Assembly: GCA_964474695.1 (NCBI GenBank) | Contig: CAYYTK010000011.1 | Span: 62,001 to 126,000, forward strand | Length of the DNA: 64,000 nucleotides | Direction of reading: 5' to 3' | DNA from: DAOUBP01 sp964474695 | GTDB lineage: Bacteria > Chloroflexota > Anaerolineae > CG2-30-64-16 | Shown here: positions 1 through 8,898 of the stretch, in pieces | Layout: every line of letters begins with the position of its first letter | Position numbering within the stretch: the first letter of the stretch is position 1 | Made by a program: the position numbers and the translations under genes | Notes under the pieces: model-generated | Databases searched by the model: none | The model's input: the letters and a program-made list of their open reading frames with translations, nothing else | Told to the model about the DNA's origin: nothing

Positions 1-2
1 AT

Positions 3-815
3 GAGGCCTACGGACGGTACTCGGTCAAGATCAACAGCCTCTTTGGCGCTGCTGCCAGCATGGCCATGACGCTCGTCATGGCAGTGCCGGCGGTTTTCGT
101 GGGCGCGATGCGCGCGCGTACGCTGGGACGCCGCCTCGTGTGGAGTGCTGCGCTGGCCGTGATCCTTGCCGGACTTGTCTTGACTTATGTGCGCGCGGGT
201 TGGGTTGCGGCCCTGCTATGTCTGCTGGCGCCTCTCTTTTTCAGTGCCCGGGCGCGACACCTTGCCCTGCGCTTGATGCCGGCTGTGCTGATTTTGGCGG
301 CGATCTTCATCTATGGATATGGGGGCGCGGATACGCGTTCGTTTGAGGAGCGAGTCCAGTCGCAAAGGCCGATTGACTATCGCCTTGAAGCCATCGATGT
401 CGGGCTGCAGATCATTGCGCGGTCCCCTATGTTAGGGCTGGGATTGAATAGCTATGGCGAAGCGGCCCTGCAGAGCGGTTGGCGGCCCCTGAATGCGAGA
501 GGCCTTCCCGTTGTCGCGGCGCACAACATGTATATCGATGTGTTGACTTCAGCCGGGCTGGTCGGGCTGCTGCCGTTGTTAGGGCTTTTGGGCCTGATAG
601 GCTGGCGCTTGCTGCATCTGTTGCGCATGCGTCGCGACCGCGACTGGTTGGCTGCCGCTTTGGGCCTGCTGCTGGGTTATGCGGGCATCACTTTCACGTT
701 CGACGGGCTGACCGCTCAGCTGGCCAACATGTACTTTCTCATGCTCATCGGTGCGATCTTGGGCATGCATGAAATGCGTGAGGGCAAGGACTCCGCATCG
801 GGGGGCGCATTGTGA
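3..815 (+). CDS. O-antigen ligase-like polymerase/ligase, 5'-truncated
   Basis: The frame is open from base 3 with no start, so the gene begins before the window; the ATG at base 60 lies inside a conserved-looking stretch (NSLFGAAASMAMTLVM). The visible ~270 residues are hydrophobic, with several membrane segments. They carry two signatures of the Wzy_C/O-antigen ligase family: RSPMLGLGLNSYG and, about 40 residues later, HNMYIDVLTSAGLVG. Such proteins join or polymerise lipid-linked glycans at the outer face of the membrane. The stop overlaps the GTG of the next glycosyltransferase (GTGA). The exact substrate, and ligase versus polymerase, cannot be told from sequence. Confidence 0.8.
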   Translation, partial: EAYGRYSVKINSLFGAAASMAMTLVMAVPAVFVGAMRARTLGRRLVWSAALAVILAGLVLTYVRAGWVAALLCLLAPLFFSARARHLALRLMPAVLILAAIFIYGYGGADTRSFEERVQSQRPIDYRLEAIDVGLQIIARSPMLGLGLNSYGEAALQSGWRPLNARGLPVVAAHNMYIDVLTSAGLVGLLPLLGLLGLIGWRLLHLLRMRRDRDWLAAALGLLLGYAGITFTFDGLTAQLANMYFLMLIGAILGMHEMREGKDSASGGAL

Positions 816-1981
816 GAGTCGCTTTGATGGGCCCTTACCCGGTGGATCCGCGCGCCCCGGCCGGCCAGCCTCCGCTACCCGGCGGCGTCGATGCGGTGGT
901 GTTGGCCCTGGCTGATGGCCTCGCGCGCAGACCTGGGATAGAGGTGAGTGTGATCACGGCGGTGTCGGGTTTGACGGCTCCGGTTCGCGTTGACGGCGGT
1001 CGTTTTCCCGTGCATTGTGTGCCACGGCCGCGCGGGGGGCGGCTCACCGGCCAACGTGCCGTGATCGGCTGCTTGTGTCAGCAGATAACCGCTTCTGCCC
1101 CGGATATCGTTCACGCGCACATTGCAGGCATCTATGGCCGGGCGGCGTTGCTGAGTCAACGGCCTGCTGTGCTCACTTTGCATGGTGTGATCTATCGGGA
1201 GATGCGGCAGGCCTGGCCGACCAGCAACTGGCCGGCCCGACTACGCTGGCTGAGCGATGCCTTGCTGGAGCGTGCCGTGGTGCGTCGCGCACCGGAGATC
1301 ATTGCGATCAGCCCGTATATCGTCGCTGAGTTTCGCCGCCAAACTGGCGCGCGCTTCCATATGGTGGAGAACCCGGTAGATGACCGCTTCTTCATTGCGG
1401 ACGCGCTGCCGCTGTGCCGCCAGCGCCTGCTTTATGTGGGGCGAGTCATCCCGCGCAAGGGCATCCTCGCGTTGTTACACGCTTTTGGGCAGATCGCACA
1501 GGCCCGCCCGGCCGCAACATTGACCCTGGTTGGCGAGATGACAACCGATCCGGGATATACGGCGCGGTGTCACACCCTGGTGAGTGAGTTGGGGGTGGCA
1601 GACCGGGTGCGCTTTGCCGGCGCATTGCCGCCCGCTGCCGTACTGCAAGAGTATGCTGCGTCTGATCTGGTGCTGCTGGCCAGCGAGCAGGAGACCGCGC
1701 CGGTCAGCATCGCTGAGGCGATGGCTGCCGGCCGCGCCGTCGTGGCGACGGATGTAGGGGGATGCGCGGCGATGGTGGCGGACGGCGTGACGGGCCGCAT
1801 CGTGCCCGCACGCGATCCCGGCGCGTTGGCTGCGGCCGTGAGTGGGTTGCTGGCGGAGCCGGAGCGGTTGGCTCAGATGGGCCTGGCCGCCCGCGCCGCA
1901 GCAGAGGCGCGCTTTCGCCGGGACGCAGTTGTGGAGGCCACGTTAGCGGTCTACCGGCAGATTCTGGAGGGCAGGACTTGA
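812..1981 (+). CDS. Glycosyltransferase family 4 (GT-B fold)
   Basis: GTG start overlapping the previous stop by 4 bases. The 389-residue protein has the usual two-Rossmann GT4 layout. The N-terminal acceptor domain carries a glycine-rich PLPGGVDAVVLALADGLA segment (~21-38). The C-terminal domain has VGRVIPRKG (209-217) and the EX7E nucleotide-sugar loop E294...E302 in EQETAPVSIAEAMAAG. Family members transfer a sugar from an NDP-sugar to a lipid-linked or polysaccharide acceptor in the cytoplasm. Position in a run of glycosyltransferases points to exopolysaccharide repeat-unit assembly. Donor and linkage are unknown. Confidence 0.88.
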   Translation: MRVALMGPYPVDPRAPAGQPPLPGGVDAVVLALADGLARRPGIEVSVITAVSGLTAPVRVDGGRFPVHCVPRPRGGRLTGQRAVIGCLCQQITASAPDIVHAHIAGIYGRAALLSQRPAVLTLHGVIYREMRQAWPTSNWPARLRWLSDALLERAVVRRAPEIIAISPYIVAEFRRQTGARFHMVENPVDDRFFIADALPLCRQRLLYVGRVIPRKGILALLHAFGQIAQARPAATLTLVGEMTTDPGYTARCHTLVSELGVADRVRFAGALPPAAVLQEYAASDLVLLASEQETAPVSIAEAMAAGRAVVATDVGGCAAMVADGVTGRIVPARDPGALAAAVSGLLAEPERLAQMGLAARAAAEARFRRDAVVEATLAVYRQILEGRT

Positions 1982-3114
1982 GCCAGCCATTACGCATCGC
2001 TTTGGTGAGCCTCTATCCGCTGGACGCTGAGCGGATTTCGGGCGGCGTCCGCGCGGTCGTGCACCAACTGGTGAAGGGATTCCGCCGCCATCCGGAGCTG
2101 GAGATTCATGTCGTGCACTGTCATGCCGACGTCGTTGAAGAGCGCACGGTGAACGACGGTGCAGTCACGCTGCACTATCTTGCGCTGCCGCGCCAGCGGT
2201 TGGCGCCGAATATGGTCACCGCGGTCGGCCGCATCGGGCGCCGGTTGCAGGCTATCAAGCCGAGGGTGGTGAACACTCACAATGCCAGCTATGCAGTCGC
2301 GGCGCTGAAGGCCGGCTATAGCCCGGTGTGGACCATTCACGGCATCTTCAGCGAGGAGGCGCGTTACAATCCTGGCTTGTTCAACAAGCTGGCGTTTGCG
2401 TTGGGCAGCCGCTATGAGCATCAGGCGCTGGCCCGGGTGCGCGAGATTACGGCGATCAGTCCCTACATCCGCCAACGCCTGGCACCCCACACGCAGGCGC
2501 GCTGGCACGTGACTGAGAACCCTGCGCCTGATGATCTTTTCGGGCTGCCGCGCCGCCCGGTGTTTGGGCGTTTGCTGCTCCCCGCGGCCGTGATCCCGCG
2601 CAAAGATCCGATAACGCTGGTGCGCGCCCTGGCTGCGGCCCGCAAGCAGATGCCTGAGCTGCACCTGCAGATCGCCGGACGCACCAATGAGGCCGCCTAC
2701 GTGACGCAGGTGCAGGATGCTTGTCGAGAGCTGGGTGTGGACGAGCATGTCACGTTCTTGGGCGTACAGAGCCAGGCGCAGATGCGCCAGCGCTACAGCG
2801 AAGCACACCTGGTCGTGCTTTCGTCACGTGAAGAGGTTTCGCCCATGGCGGCCATCGAAGCGCTGGCCGCCGGCATCCCGGTGGTGACGACACGCGCCGG
2901 TGGCGCAGGCTACGTGGTCGACGATGGACGCACCGGCCGCGTGGTAGACGTTGGAGACGCCGCGGCGTTGGCCGGTGCGATTACTGACCTGTTGGGCGCG
3001 CCTGAACGCTATCGGGCCATGAGCGAGGAGGCAGTTGTCACTGCTGAGACACGCTTCCGCCTGGATAAGGTTGTGGATGCTTACCTGGCCGCATACCAGG
3101 CGGCCATCGCCTAG
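1978..3114 (+). CDS. Glycosyltransferase family 4 (GT-B fold)
   Basis: The frame is open further upstream inside the previous gene, but homology-like sequence begins at LRIALVSLYPLDAERISGGV, so the TTG at 1978, overlapping the preceding TGA, is the natural start (378 residues). The protein has a GT4 architecture: PRKDPITLVRALAAA in the donor domain, then REEVSPMAAIEALAAGIPVV, which holds the EX7E motif. It resembles its upstream neighbour in order and motifs (both have TLHG/TIHG and ITAISPYI-like segments), suggesting tandem duplication. Likely part of the same exopolysaccharide pathway. Confidence 0.85.
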   Translation: MSQPLRIALVSLYPLDAERISGGVRAVVHQLVKGFRRHPELEIHVVHCHADVVEERTVNDGAVTLHYLALPRQRLAPNMVTAVGRIGRRLQAIKPRVVNTHNASYAVAALKAGYSPVWTIHGIFSEEARYNPGLFNKLAFALGSRYEHQALARVREITAISPYIRQRLAPHTQARWHVTENPAPDDLFGLPRRPVFGRLLLPAAVIPRKDPITLVRALAAARKQMPELHLQIAGRTNEAAYVTQVQDACRELGVDEHVTFLGVQSQAQMRQRYSEAHLVVLSSREEVSPMAAIEALAAGIPVVTTRAGGAGYVVDDGRTGRVVDVGDAAALAGAITDLLGAPERYRAMSEEAVVTAETRFRLDKVVDAYLAAYQAAIA

Positions 3115-3127
3115 AGGTGCCTGACAC

Positions 3128-4195
3128 ATGCGTGTGCTTGTTTTCAGCGAGCGCCTGGCGCCTCCCAGGGATGAGGGCATCAAGAACCTTGCCTTGCACC
3201 TGGCGGACGCGCTGCGCCGCGCTGGTCACGATGTGCTGGCCTTGACCAGCGGGGGGGCGGATTGGCCCGAACAGCAGGTGATTGACCTGCCAGCGAATCG
3301 CCTGCTCTGGTCGCAGCCGTTGGCGCGGCGTATCGCCGGGTTTCGGCCCCAAGCTGTGCTCTATGTGCCCACGGCTTCGCTGACCCTGGCCAGCGCCGTG
3401 CGCAGCCGGGTGCTGAAGCGCCATGCCGGCGGCGCTCCGGTTGGGTTGATTGCAACCCAGGGCCGGCGGCATGGCGGCTTTGCCCGCCTGGTCGGGCATC
3501 TGGTGCGGCCCGATCTCTGTGTGGTTCAGTCATCGGCGACAGCCACCCAGGCCCAAGCGCTGGGCTGGCGAACGCTGCGCGTGTTGCCGAGTGTGGACGC
3601 CGCGGCTTTTTGTCCGGCATTGCTGCCGCAGCGCGCGGCGTTGCGCGCCCGATACGGCATCCCGGCCGATGCCTGGGTGGTGCTGCACGTGGGGCACCTC
3701 AATCGGCGCCGCGGGGTGACCGACCTTGCGGCAGCGGCGGATCTGGCCCATCCGGTGTTGGTTGCCAGCACCAGTACGCCTCAGGATGGCGCGCTGGCCG
3801 ATGAACTGCGAGCCGCGGGGGTGCACCTGCTCACCACCTATCTGCCGGATGTCGCTGAAGCGTATCAGTTCGCCGACGTGTACCTGTTTCCCACGCCGCC
3901 GGACCCGACCGCGCCAAGCAGCATCGATCTGCCGTTGTCGGTGCTTGAGGCCGCGGCCTGCAACCTGCCGATATTGGCCAGGCGCTTCGGCGCCCTTCCC
4001 GACCTGTGGCCCAATCGGCCGGATGTGGTGTTCTACGATGATGTGGCAGGGCTGCGCGCCGGATTGGTCCGGCTTCGGGAGGTGCAACCAGCCACGCGCG
4101 ATCTGGTGCAGCGTTGCGGTTGGGAGATGAGCGCCCGGCGTATTTTGTCCGAGTTATTTGGAGTTGAGAATGTTGGCGAAAGCGTCGTCACCTGA
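3128..4195 (+). CDS. Glycosyltransferase, GT-B type
   Basis: ATG preceded by AGAGG about 10 bases upstream; it lies 13 bases after the previous stop. The 355-residue protein opens with MRVLVFSERLAPPRDEGIK and has a GT-B donor domain with LHVGHLNRRRGVTDL and a late SSIDLPLSVLEAAACNLPIL segment. In that segment the usual first glutamate of the EX7E loop is replaced and only the second (in VLEAA) is clear. That makes it a more divergent GT4-like member than its neighbours. Same operon; donor unknown. Confidence 0.78.
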   Translation: MRVLVFSERLAPPRDEGIKNLALHLADALRRAGHDVLALTSGGADWPEQQVIDLPANRLLWSQPLARRIAGFRPQAVLYVPTASLTLASAVRSRVLKRHAGGAPVGLIATQGRRHGGFARLVGHLVRPDLCVVQSSATATQAQALGWRTLRVLPSVDAAAFCPALLPQRAALRARYGIPADAWVVLHVGHLNRRRGVTDLAAAADLAHPVLVASTSTPQDGALADELRAAGVHLLTTYLPDVAEAYQFADVYLFPTPPDPTAPSSIDLPLSVLEAAACNLPILARRFGALPDLWPNRPDVVFYDDVAGLRAGLVRLREVQPATRDLVQRCGWEMSARRILSELFGVENVGESVVT

Positions 4196-6101
4196 TTTGC
4201 AGGCGCCTCCTTTTGAGCGGGCGCTGGAACCGGCCTCGGCGATGGCCGCGGCATGGGCCGCGTATCTGGTGGCCGATTGGTGGGGCGGCGACATCGCGGC
4301 CGGTCCCCAGGAAGTGGATCCTGGCGCAGTCATCGCACTGTTGCGCCGCAATAGCGTCGCGTTGTTGGCGTTAACCCACGACCAGCGGCCTGCCGCGAGA
4401 GCTCTGTTGGCGACGCCGGCCTTCGCCGCCGCGCTGGAGGAGGATCGGCGCAGCCTGGCGCGCCAGGAGGCGGCGTTTGGCGAGATCGCAGCCCGCTGGC
4501 GGGAGGCGGGTATCCCGGCGCTCTTCGTCAAGGCGTTGGGCCCTCAGCCGACGTTCGCATACACCAGCAGCAACCTGGATATCCTGGTGCCCAAGGCCCA
4601 GCAGGATGCGGCGCGGAAGATCGTTCGCGAGCTGGGGTGCGTGGAGCTGCGCCACATCGAGGAGCCGAACAAGTTCCTGTTTCGCCGCTACCATCTGGGT
4701 GAAAGCGCGTTCGACTTGCATATCCATGGCCGGCTGGAGTGGGCAGTGGCGTTCCTGGACGAGGCAGAGGTGTGGCAGCACAGTCAGCCGGCGGCAGACA
4801 CAACGCTGGCCGCTGTTCCGGCGGCCGGCGATGCCGTGCTGATTGCCCTGGCGCACGCGATTTATGAGAACAAGCGAGTGAAGCTGTCGGAGCTGGCAAA
4901 ACTGCTCCACGCGGTCCATCGACTGGACATAGACTGGGAGCGCGCCGTTGCCATGGCGCGACGCAAAGGGTGGGCCGCCGGCCTGTGGTTCGGACTGGTG
5001 CTGTGTGACCGCCTTGAGGACGTGCTCTACCATTCCCACTCGCTGCCGGCCGCACTGTTGGAGCAGGCCAGGCGTGAGCTGCCGTCACGCCTGCGCACCC
5101 TCGCAGATACGTTGACCGCTGATTGCCGGACGATGCCGGTGCGCCTTTCGTTCTTCGAGAGCAAGCGCCTGTTTTACGCAAAGATGCTGGCAGACACTAC
5201 CCTGTCGCTGCGCGAGCGGCTGAAGACCGTGGTTTATCACACCCTGTCTGGCACGCGGCTGCGGCTGCACGTGCTCAGCCAACGCCCCATGCTGATTGCC
5301 CTGGATGGGCTTGACGGCTGCGGCAAGTCGCTGCAGGCGGAGTTGTTCGATCGGGCGCTCACCGGTACGGCAGTGCGGCACCGCGTCGTTTGGGCGCGCG
5401 GCGGCAGCTCCGACGCGCTGCAGCCGCTGTTGCGCTTGGGCAAGCGCCTCCTGGGCCAGCCTCAGCGCGCGTTGCACGATCCTGCAGAAGGTTCCGGTCC
5501 AGGGGCGGAGAATGCGGCTGCCGCGCGGGAGGCTGCGCGCGCGGCGCTCTTCGCGCGTCCCATCGTCCGACGCGTTTGGCCGTGGCTCATCGCAGCGGAG
5601 CTAGGCCTGCGCTACTTCGGCAGCGTGCGTTGGCCGCTGTTGCGCGGGGAAGTCGTCATCGCCGACCGGTATCTTCTTTCCGGATTGGCTGAGCTTGGCG
5701 CGCGGTTGGGCCAATCCGCGGTTGCCCACACCCCGGCGGGACGTCTCCTGCGTGTACTGGCGCCCAACCCGCGCTATGATTTCTGGCTGGATGTGCCGGT
5801 CGCGGTCGCGCACGCCCGGCGTGCTGGTCAGGAGTCGACGGAGCACATGGCCGGGCAGGCGGCGCTGTTGCCCGGGCTGGCGGCGGAGTTAGGAGCCATC
5901 CGGGTTGATGGTGCGCTGCCGGCGGCTGTCATCAGCGACTGCCTGGTGATGGCAGTCCTGCGTGATTATATGGATGCGCATCACACGGTCCTCAACGGGC
6001 TTTTCTGCATGAATCCGCGACCGTTGCCCCAGGCTTGGCGCACCGTCAGCGCGCGGGAATGTCTGGGTGCGTGTCTGGCCGATGGCGCGGGGGAAATCTG
6101 A
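4170..6101 (+). CDS. Nucleotidyltransferase (PF14907-like) fused to thymidylate kinase-like P-loop domain
   Basis: Start set at ATG 4170 because GGAG lies 6 bases before it; an in-frame TTG at 4158 is the alternative. The gene overlaps the previous one by 26 bases. Of 643 residues, about 1-270 resemble the uncharacterised nucleotidyltransferase family PF14907: IPALFVKALGPQ, then NLDILVP as the metal-binding strand, and a later FDLHIHGRLEW. From ~373 a P-loop begins (ALDGLDGCGKS, K386), followed by a thymidylate-kinase-like core with VIADRYLLSGLAELG. Such fusions occur in polysaccharide loci; the substrate is unknown. A role in modifying or activating a glycan precursor is inference. Confidence 0.72.
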   Translation: MLAKASSPDLQAPPFERALEPASAMAAAWAAYLVADWWGGDIAAGPQEVDPGAVIALLRRNSVALLALTHDQRPAARALLATPAFAAALEEDRRSLARQEAAFGEIAARWREAGIPALFVKALGPQPTFAYTSSNLDILVPKAQQDAARKIVRELGCVELRHIEEPNKFLFRRYHLGESAFDLHIHGRLEWAVAFLDEAEVWQHSQPAADTTLAAVPAAGDAVLIALAHAIYENKRVKLSELAKLLHAVHRLDIDWERAVAMARRKGWAAGLWFGLVLCDRLEDVLYHSHSLPAALLEQARRELPSRLRTLADTLTADCRTMPVRLSFFESKRLFYAKMLADTTLSLRERLKTVVYHTLSGTRLRLHVLSQRPMLIALDGLDGCGKSLQAELFDRALTGTAVRHRVVWARGGSSDALQPLLRLGKRLLGQPQRALHDPAEGSGPGAENAAAAREAARAALFARPIVRRVWPWLIAAELGLRYFGSVRWPLLRGEVVIADRYLLSGLAELGARLGQSAVAHTPAGRLLRVLAPNPRYDFWLDVPVAVAHARRAGQESTEHMAGQAALLPGLAAELGAIRVDGALPAAVISDCLVMAVLRDYMDAHHTVLNGLFCMNPRPLPQAWRTVSARECLGACLADGAGEI

Positions 6102-6104
6102 CCG

Positions 6105-7115
6105 ATGGCCACCCGGCCCCTCTCCGGCGGTGTGTTGTATCGGGGGCTGCCTGAGGATGCTCAGGCAGCCGCGTTGCGCGTCCTGGTGATCACCAATATG
6201 TATCCGGCGGCAGATAGGCCGACGCTGGGGACTTTTGTGGCTGAACAGGTCGCATCGTTGCGGCGGCGCGGGCTGAGTTTGGATGTGTTGTTTGTGGATG
6301 GGCCGGCCGGCAAGCTAAACTACGCGCGCGGCCTGGTCGATATGGGGCGGGTCCTGCGAGAGGCGCCTTACGACCTGATTCACGCGCACTACGTCTTTAG
6401 CGCGATGTTGGCCCTGGCCGGTGCGGCCCTGGGCCGGCGCAGATTGCCCATCGTGGTCACGCAGCACGGCATCGAGGCGCAGCAGGGGTGGACTGCGCCG
6501 CTGTGCCGTTGGACGAGCCGCCGGACGGCGTGCACCATTGCCACGTCGCGCCGGGTCGCGGCCGCGCTGCCGGGCGTACGCCAGGAGGTGATCCCTTGCG
6601 GCGTGGACACGGATCTGTTTCGGCCTATGCCGCGGGATGCGGCCCGCCAGGCTCTGAGCTTACCGGCGGATGCGCCGTTGGTGCTTTTCGTGGGCGCACC
6701 GCGGCCGGAGAAGCGGCTCTCGTTGATCCAGGCGGCCGCAGCCCGGCTGCAGGTGAGCTTGCCGGCCGCGCGGCTGCTGCTGATTCACGACGAGCCGCGC
6801 GAGCGCATCCCACTCTACATGAGCGCCTGCGACGTCCTGGTGCTGGCGTCCACTGCCGAAGGTTCGCCCATGGTGGTGCGCGAGGCGTTGGCGTGCGATC
6901 TGCCGGTAGTCTCCACCGATGTCGGTGATGTGCCGGAATTGCTGGATGGGTTGCCGGGCTGTTACATCGCTGCCGCCGCGGCCGACGATCTGGCCGGCAA
7001 GCTGGCCCAGTCCCTGGCTTATGGCCGGCGTACTGCCGGACGAGCCCGCATCCTGCCGCACTCGCTGGATGGCGTGGCCGAGAAGATCGAGGCGATCTAC
7101 TGGGAGGTGCTATGA
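6105..7115 (+). CDS. Glycosyltransferase family 4
   Basis: 336 residues from ATG 6105. The catalytic fold begins only at residue 24 (LRVLVITNMYPAADRPTLG), so an in-frame TTG at 6174 is a possible alternative start; a perfect hairpin lies between the two. GT4 hallmarks are VTQHGIEAQQGW, VGAPRPEKRLSLIQAA and TAEGSPMVVREALACDLPVV, with EX7E at E-GSPMVVR-E. The stop overlaps the next ATG (ATGA). Member of the exopolysaccharide operon; sugar donor not predictable. Confidence 0.85.
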   Translation: MATRPLSGGVLYRGLPEDAQAAALRVLVITNMYPAADRPTLGTFVAEQVASLRRRGLSLDVLFVDGPAGKLNYARGLVDMGRVLREAPYDLIHAHYVFSAMLALAGAALGRRRLPIVVTQHGIEAQQGWTAPLCRWTSRRTACTIATSRRVAAALPGVRQEVIPCGVDTDLFRPMPRDAARQALSLPADAPLVLFVGAPRPEKRLSLIQAAAARLQVSLPAARLLLIHDEPRERIPLYMSACDVLVLASTAEGSPMVVREALACDLPVVSTDVGDVPELLDGLPGCYIAAAAADDLAGKLAQSLAYGRRTAGRARILPHSLDGVAEKIEAIYWEVL

Positions 7116-8305
7116 CCAAACGCATCGCTGTCATTACACACAGCCGCTACCCTGTTGAGCCGCGGGCGCGCCGCATGGCGGAGGCGTGCGCGGGTGAGGG
7201 TTATGAAGTGGATGTGTTTTGCCTTCGCGCCGGCGCTGAGGCTGCCTGGGAGATCGTCGATGGCGTGAATGTTCACCGTCTCCCCCTGGCCAGACGCCAG
7301 GGCCGCGGCCGTTTGAGCTACATGTGGGAGTACCTGCGTTCGTTTGTGCTTTCCGCATGGCATGTCTCGCGGCGCCATCTTAAGACGCCTTATGCGCTCG
7401 TTCAGATCTACAATCCGCCTGATGTCCTGGCCTTCAGCTCCTTGTTGCCGCGCCTGTTGTCGGGCGCCCGCATCTTGTTCGACGTGCGGGATATGGCGCC
7501 TGAGCTGTTCATGTCTCGTTTTGGTCTGAGCAACGACCACATCATCACGCGCACCCTGATCGCGCATGAGCGTTGGGCATGCCGCTACGCGCACGCCATA
7601 ACTGTCTGTACGAAGCATCAGCGGGATATTATGGCCGCGCGGGGCATCCCCGCTGATAAGATGGTCGTTGTTATGAATACGCCGGACGACAGGGTGTTCG
7701 GCCTGCCGGCGCCGCTGCCGAGGCCGCCGGCGGCCCCCGACAAGCCTTTCACGTTGCTTTACCACGGCGGTTTTCTGGCGCGCTACGGGCTGGGGGTTCT
7801 GATCGAGGCGGCGCCTTTGTTGTTGGGCGACATCCCGACGCTTCGCGTTGAGTGTTACGGCGCCGGCGATTTCGGACCCACCGCCCGGGCGATGGTGCAG
7901 CAGCTCGGCCTGGGCGAGATCGTGCGTTTCAATGATATGGTGCCGCTGGAGGCTATTCCTTCGGTGATTGCCGCGGCCGACCTGGGCGTGGTCCCCACAC
8001 GGCAGGATGTTTTCACCGACACGATCATGGCGACCAGGCTGATGGAGTACGCGCACATGGGTGTGCCTGCTGTTGTGAGCCGCACGGCAGCGACGACCGG
8101 CTATTTCGCGGACGACATGGTGGCGTACTTCAAGCCGGATGATCCGGCCGACCTGGCGCGGCAGGTGGTGGCGCTCTATCGCGATCCGGCGCGCGCGCAG
8201 ATGTTGGCGTTCAATGCTCGACGTTTCACCGAAGCACACAACTGGTCCCGCGATAAGTCCGTTTATGTTGATCTGGTAAACCGTTTGATTGGAGCGAAAG
8301 AATGA
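7112..8305 (+). CDS. Glycosyltransferase family 4
   Basis: ATG overlaps the previous stop and follows GGGAGG by 4 bases. The 397-residue protein opens with TKRIAVITHSRYPVEPRARR, a start typical of GT4 enzymes of capsule/EPS loci. It carries LLYHGGFLARYGLGVLIEA (phosphate-binding region) and a C-terminal DTIMATRLMEYAHMGVPAVV segment in place of the standard EX7E loop; only the second glutamate (MEYAHMG) is retained. It overlaps the downstream acyltransferase by 4 bases, so translation is probably coupled. Confidence 0.84.
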   Translation: MTKRIAVITHSRYPVEPRARRMAEACAGEGYEVDVFCLRAGAEAAWEIVDGVNVHRLPLARRQGRGRLSYMWEYLRSFVLSAWHVSRRHLKTPYALVQIYNPPDVLAFSSLLPRLLSGARILFDVRDMAPELFMSRFGLSNDHIITRTLIAHERWACRYAHAITVCTKHQRDIMAARGIPADKMVVVMNTPDDRVFGLPAPLPRPPAAPDKPFTLLYHGGFLARYGLGVLIEAAPLLLGDIPTLRVECYGAGDFGPTARAMVQQLGLGEIVRFNDMVPLEAIPSVIAAADLGVVPTRQDVFTDTIMATRLMEYAHMGVPAVVSRTAATTGYFADDMVAYFKPDDPADLARQVVALYRDPARAQMLAFNARRFTEAHNWSRDKSVYVDLVNRLIGAKE

Positions 8306-8874
8306 TTCGAATTCATCCTACCGCTGATGTCTCACCGAAAGCTGAGATCGGTGAGGGCACCTCCATCTGGCATCAGTGCCAGGTGCGCGAAGGGGTTCAC
8401 ATCGGCAGCGAGTGCATCCTGGGCAAGAACGTCTATGTGGATTTCGACGTGTCTATCGGCGATCGTGTCAAGATTCAGAATAACTGCTCGGTGTACCACG
8501 GCGTGACCATCGAGGATGGTGTGTTTTTGGGGCCGCATGTCGTGCTGACCAACGACATGTATCCGCGCGCCATCAATCCGGATGGCACATTGAAAGGCAA
8601 CGACGACTGGGCAGTGCAACCGATCCGCATCTGTTACGGCGCAGCCGTTGGTGCGCGTTCGGTAGTGCTGCCCGGCGTGACCATCGGGCGTTTCGCGATG
8701 GTAGGGGCGGGTGCTGTCGTCACGCGTGATGTGCCATCCTACGGGTTGGCGGTTGGCAATCCGGCGCACTTGATCGGTTACGTCTGTGCCTGCGGGCGCC
8801 GGTTGCATCCGGAGGTGGGCGTCGGGTTGACTTGCAGCGGGTGTGGCCGTATCTATGAGAATCCACCGGTTTGA
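8302..8874 (+). CDS. Left-handed beta-helix acyltransferase, WbpD/WlbB-like, with C-terminal zinc ribbon
   Basis: ATG overlaps the previous stop, with GGAG 7 bases upstream. The 190-residue protein is made of hexapeptide repeats (IHPTADVSPKAEIGEGTSIW, then IGDRVKIQNNCSVYHGVTI). It ends its helix with VGAGAVVTRDVPSYGLAVGN, typical of trimeric NDP-sugar N-acyltransferases of the WbpD/WlbB type, which acetylate 3-amino sugars. A cysteine pattern CxC-x12-CxxC follows (CAC...CSGC), a probable zinc ribbon. The partner aminotransferase and dehydrogenase are not in the window. Most likely it decorates a nucleotide sugar for the local polysaccharide. Confidence 0.85.
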   Translation: MIRIHPTADVSPKAEIGEGTSIWHQCQVREGVHIGSECILGKNVYVDFDVSIGDRVKIQNNCSVYHGVTIEDGVFLGPHVVLTNDMYPRAINPDGTLKGNDDWAVQPIRICYGAAVGARSVVLPGVTIGRFAMVGAGAVVTRDVPSYGLAVGNPAHLIGYVCACGRRLHPEVGVGLTCSGCGRIYENPPV

Positions 8875-8898
8875 GATGCTTCTTGGGGGATTCCGTAG

